Below are positions 62,939-64,000 of a stretch of DNA of 64,000 nt, piece after piece. How positions within the stretch are numbered: the stretch's first letter is position 1; each line of letters starts with the position of its first letter. The notes beneath the pieces are model-generated. The model saw only the letters and a program-made list of their open reading frames with translations. It had not been told where the DNA came from and ran no database searches. This stretch comes from Bacillus sp. AFS037270 (GTDB lineage: Bacteria > Bacillota > Bacilli > Bacillales_B > DSM-18226), in contig NZ_NUNF01000039.1 of NCBI RefSeq assembly GCF_002585305.1, forward strand, positions 1 through 64,000, given 5' to 3'. The position numbers were made by a program, and so were the translations under genes.

Positions 62939-63117
62939 GCGGAAGACGGTTGTGGTAGAGTGCAATTTTTACCCCACCGAAAGAGCAAGTTCCAAAAGGA
63001 CCCTTGGAATAAATCTTCAGGCAGATGTACAGAGAACGGTAGTAGGAATTCAATACATGATAAAGTAGTTCAGTTTGGCTAAAAATATGATTGAGCCAAA
63101 TTGAACTACTATTTTTA
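62939..63117 (+). promoter_or_regulatory. Single-aptamer glycine riboswitch with terminator, no cognate gene
   Basis: One glycine aptamer spans about 62939-63040: GGAAGACGG, CACCGAAAGAGCAAG core, AATCTTCAGGCAGATGTACA and GAGAACGG. A strong terminator follows: AGTAGTTCA plus TTTGGCT (63064-63080) pairs with AGCCAAATTGAACTACT, then ATTTTTAT. No gene lies within 220 bases downstream on the plus strand; the next frame (63337) has a weak ribosome site. The switch seems orphaned, or serves as a short glycine-responsive RNA. Confidence 0.8.
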
Positions 63118-63336
63118 TAGGAAAAAAGAATGGACAAAGGCTCCAGAAAGAAAAACATATCGACAAATAGTAGTATCGGAAAATCAATGATAGAATAGTA
63201 ATAATTACCAATATATCATAGAGCATATCCCCAAGGTTATTTAGAGAAACTTTTGACAGAATAACGTAAACATCAGAATGATGAATAAGTAGACTATAAT
63301 GATATTATGTAAACCGTACGAAAAAAAGCAGCTAGT

Positions 63337-63786
63337 GTGGCAAAAAAGAAGCATAATACAAATAACACCCCAAGAAGGAAACTCTATAATCGTAGAGATT
63401 GTCTTCAGAATGCTAAAAAATGGGCTGAACAAAACAACGGTAATAACCTTGCAAAGAGATATAGTAATTGGTTTGGAGTAGACCTATACTGTGCCATTAT
63501 AGAACTAAAAATGTTGGTCTATAAATTTAAACAGTCATACAAAGAGCAGGTAAAGAAATCGCTTGAGGCAAGACAAAAACAGAAGAAGAAATGGAAGCTT
63601 GACAAAGAGCAGGTAGAAGATTTTGGGGAAGATATGTTTTACTTTGTAGCGGGATATACCGAAAACGGAGTGCCCTTTGGTTTAACAAGAGAGGAAATGG
63701 AAGAAGATTCTGAAACGTCGCCTATACTACAATCCAAAAAAAACAAAAATCACTTTAATATCAATGATGATGACTTACCATTCTGA
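63337..63786 (+). CDS. Hypothetical charged protein
   Basis: A 149-residue hydrophilic protein, very Lys/Glu-rich, with a coiled-coil-like centre (KQSYKEQVKKSLEARQKQKK) flanked by aromatic-containing segments AKRYSNWFGVDLYCAIIELK and FGEDMFYFVAGYTENGVPFG, and an acidic tail INDDDLPF. I do not recognise a family. GTG 63337 has only a weak purine-rich site upstream; TATAAT lies at 63295. An acidic DDDLPF end recalls the tail of single-strand-binding proteins, which recruits partner proteins, but the rest is unlike SSB. From 63787 to the end there is only a small AGGG/CCCT hairpin. Confidence 0.6.
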   Translation: MAKKKHNTNNTPRRKLYNRRDCLQNAKKWAEQNNGNNLAKRYSNWFGVDLYCAIIELKMLVYKFKQSYKEQVKKSLEARQKQKKKWKLDKEQVEDFGEDMFYFVAGYTENGVPFGLTREEMEEDSETSPILQSKKNKNHFNINDDDLPF

Positions 63787-64000
63787 CTACCGTAAAGTGT
63801 GTAATCCTTAAAAGGGCTGAAAAACCCTATAATACCAATGTTTACACAGCTATAGAAGTATAATTCTGAATCCTTTTTTAGGGTACGAACAGGGGATTAT
63901 CAAGACTGTTTTTAAAATGTTGTACTTAATCAATTGATTGACAGCTACTATGTAAAATATTAGGGGATGAAAATAAGGAAATTGGATTTTGTTACTTTGA

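Noticed and set aside
1..64000. CRISPR array or complete prophage.
   Set aside because: No regularly spaced repeats, no cas genes, and no phage structural, lysis or integrase genes were seen on either strand.

Overview
This window looks like a stretch of accessory chromosome from a low-GC, endospore-forming Bacillaceae (Bacillus, Neobacillus or Peribacillus type). The evidence is the AT-rich sequence, strong AGGAGG ribosome binding sites with frequent TTG/GTG starts, a YfmM-type ABC-F ATPase, a YheC/YheD-family ATP-grasp protein, a YwaF-type membrane protein, a heme-stress HrtAB/HssRS-type unit and tandem glycine riboswitch architecture. There is no ribosomal or other housekeeping block. Many reading frames are broken, and the mix of intact operons with truncated genes suggests repeated insertion and deletion.

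Layout. 1-6.1 kb: a glycosyltransferase, then the 3' half of a selenocysteine tRNA gene (a likely integration scar), a decayed HAD gene, an ArsR-type regulator / old yellow enzyme / MFS trio with the same palindrome before each gene, and a kdpC scrap next to a second selC-like repeat. 6.4-8.2 kb: an S9 peptidase. 9.1-13.6 kb: an attenuated operon with a YdbM-like flavoprotein and a cystine-type ABC importer. 14.1-20 kb: an amidohydrolase / MFS / M20 amidohydrolase operon behind a -24/-12 (sigma-54) promoter, with its probable activator downstream. 20.3-22.5 kb: a MazG-like protein and a frameshifted nuclease-helicase. 22.7-24.2 kb: yfmM. 24.7-28.4 kb: a graveyard with a decayed Thoeris system (SIR2-SLOG and TIR-like genes) spliced into a broken ktrB, a broken ktrA, a second ktrB scrap and a tetR 3' scrap. 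28.4-37.6 kb: a P450, a PadR-type regulator and a TetR-centred detoxification set (MATE pump, two alcohol dehydrogenases, aldo/keto reductase, broken SDR and CMD genes) sharing a duplicated promoter module.

37.9-41.9 kb: a MurF-like ligase facing two ATP-grasp ligases. 42-45 kb: glycosidase scraps, YwaF and a PC4/YdbC protein. 45-50 kb: an AraC regulator and a hrtBA-hssRS-like heme-efflux unit. 50.2-52.3 kb: a secreted GH3 glycosidase. 52.6-56.3 kb: a DUF4011-helicase-nuclease protein of the kind linked to phage defence. 56.8-59 kb: a polar amino-acid ABC importer. 59.5-63.8 kb: a tandem glycine riboswitch ahead of an M20 hydrolase and an MFS carrier, a single orphan glycine aptamer with terminator, and an unknown protein.

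Taken together the window carries sulfur and amino-acid scavenging, redox detoxification and at least three defence-type modules, of which only the large helicase is intact as read. All family assignments come from reading motifs by eye; none was checked by database search.
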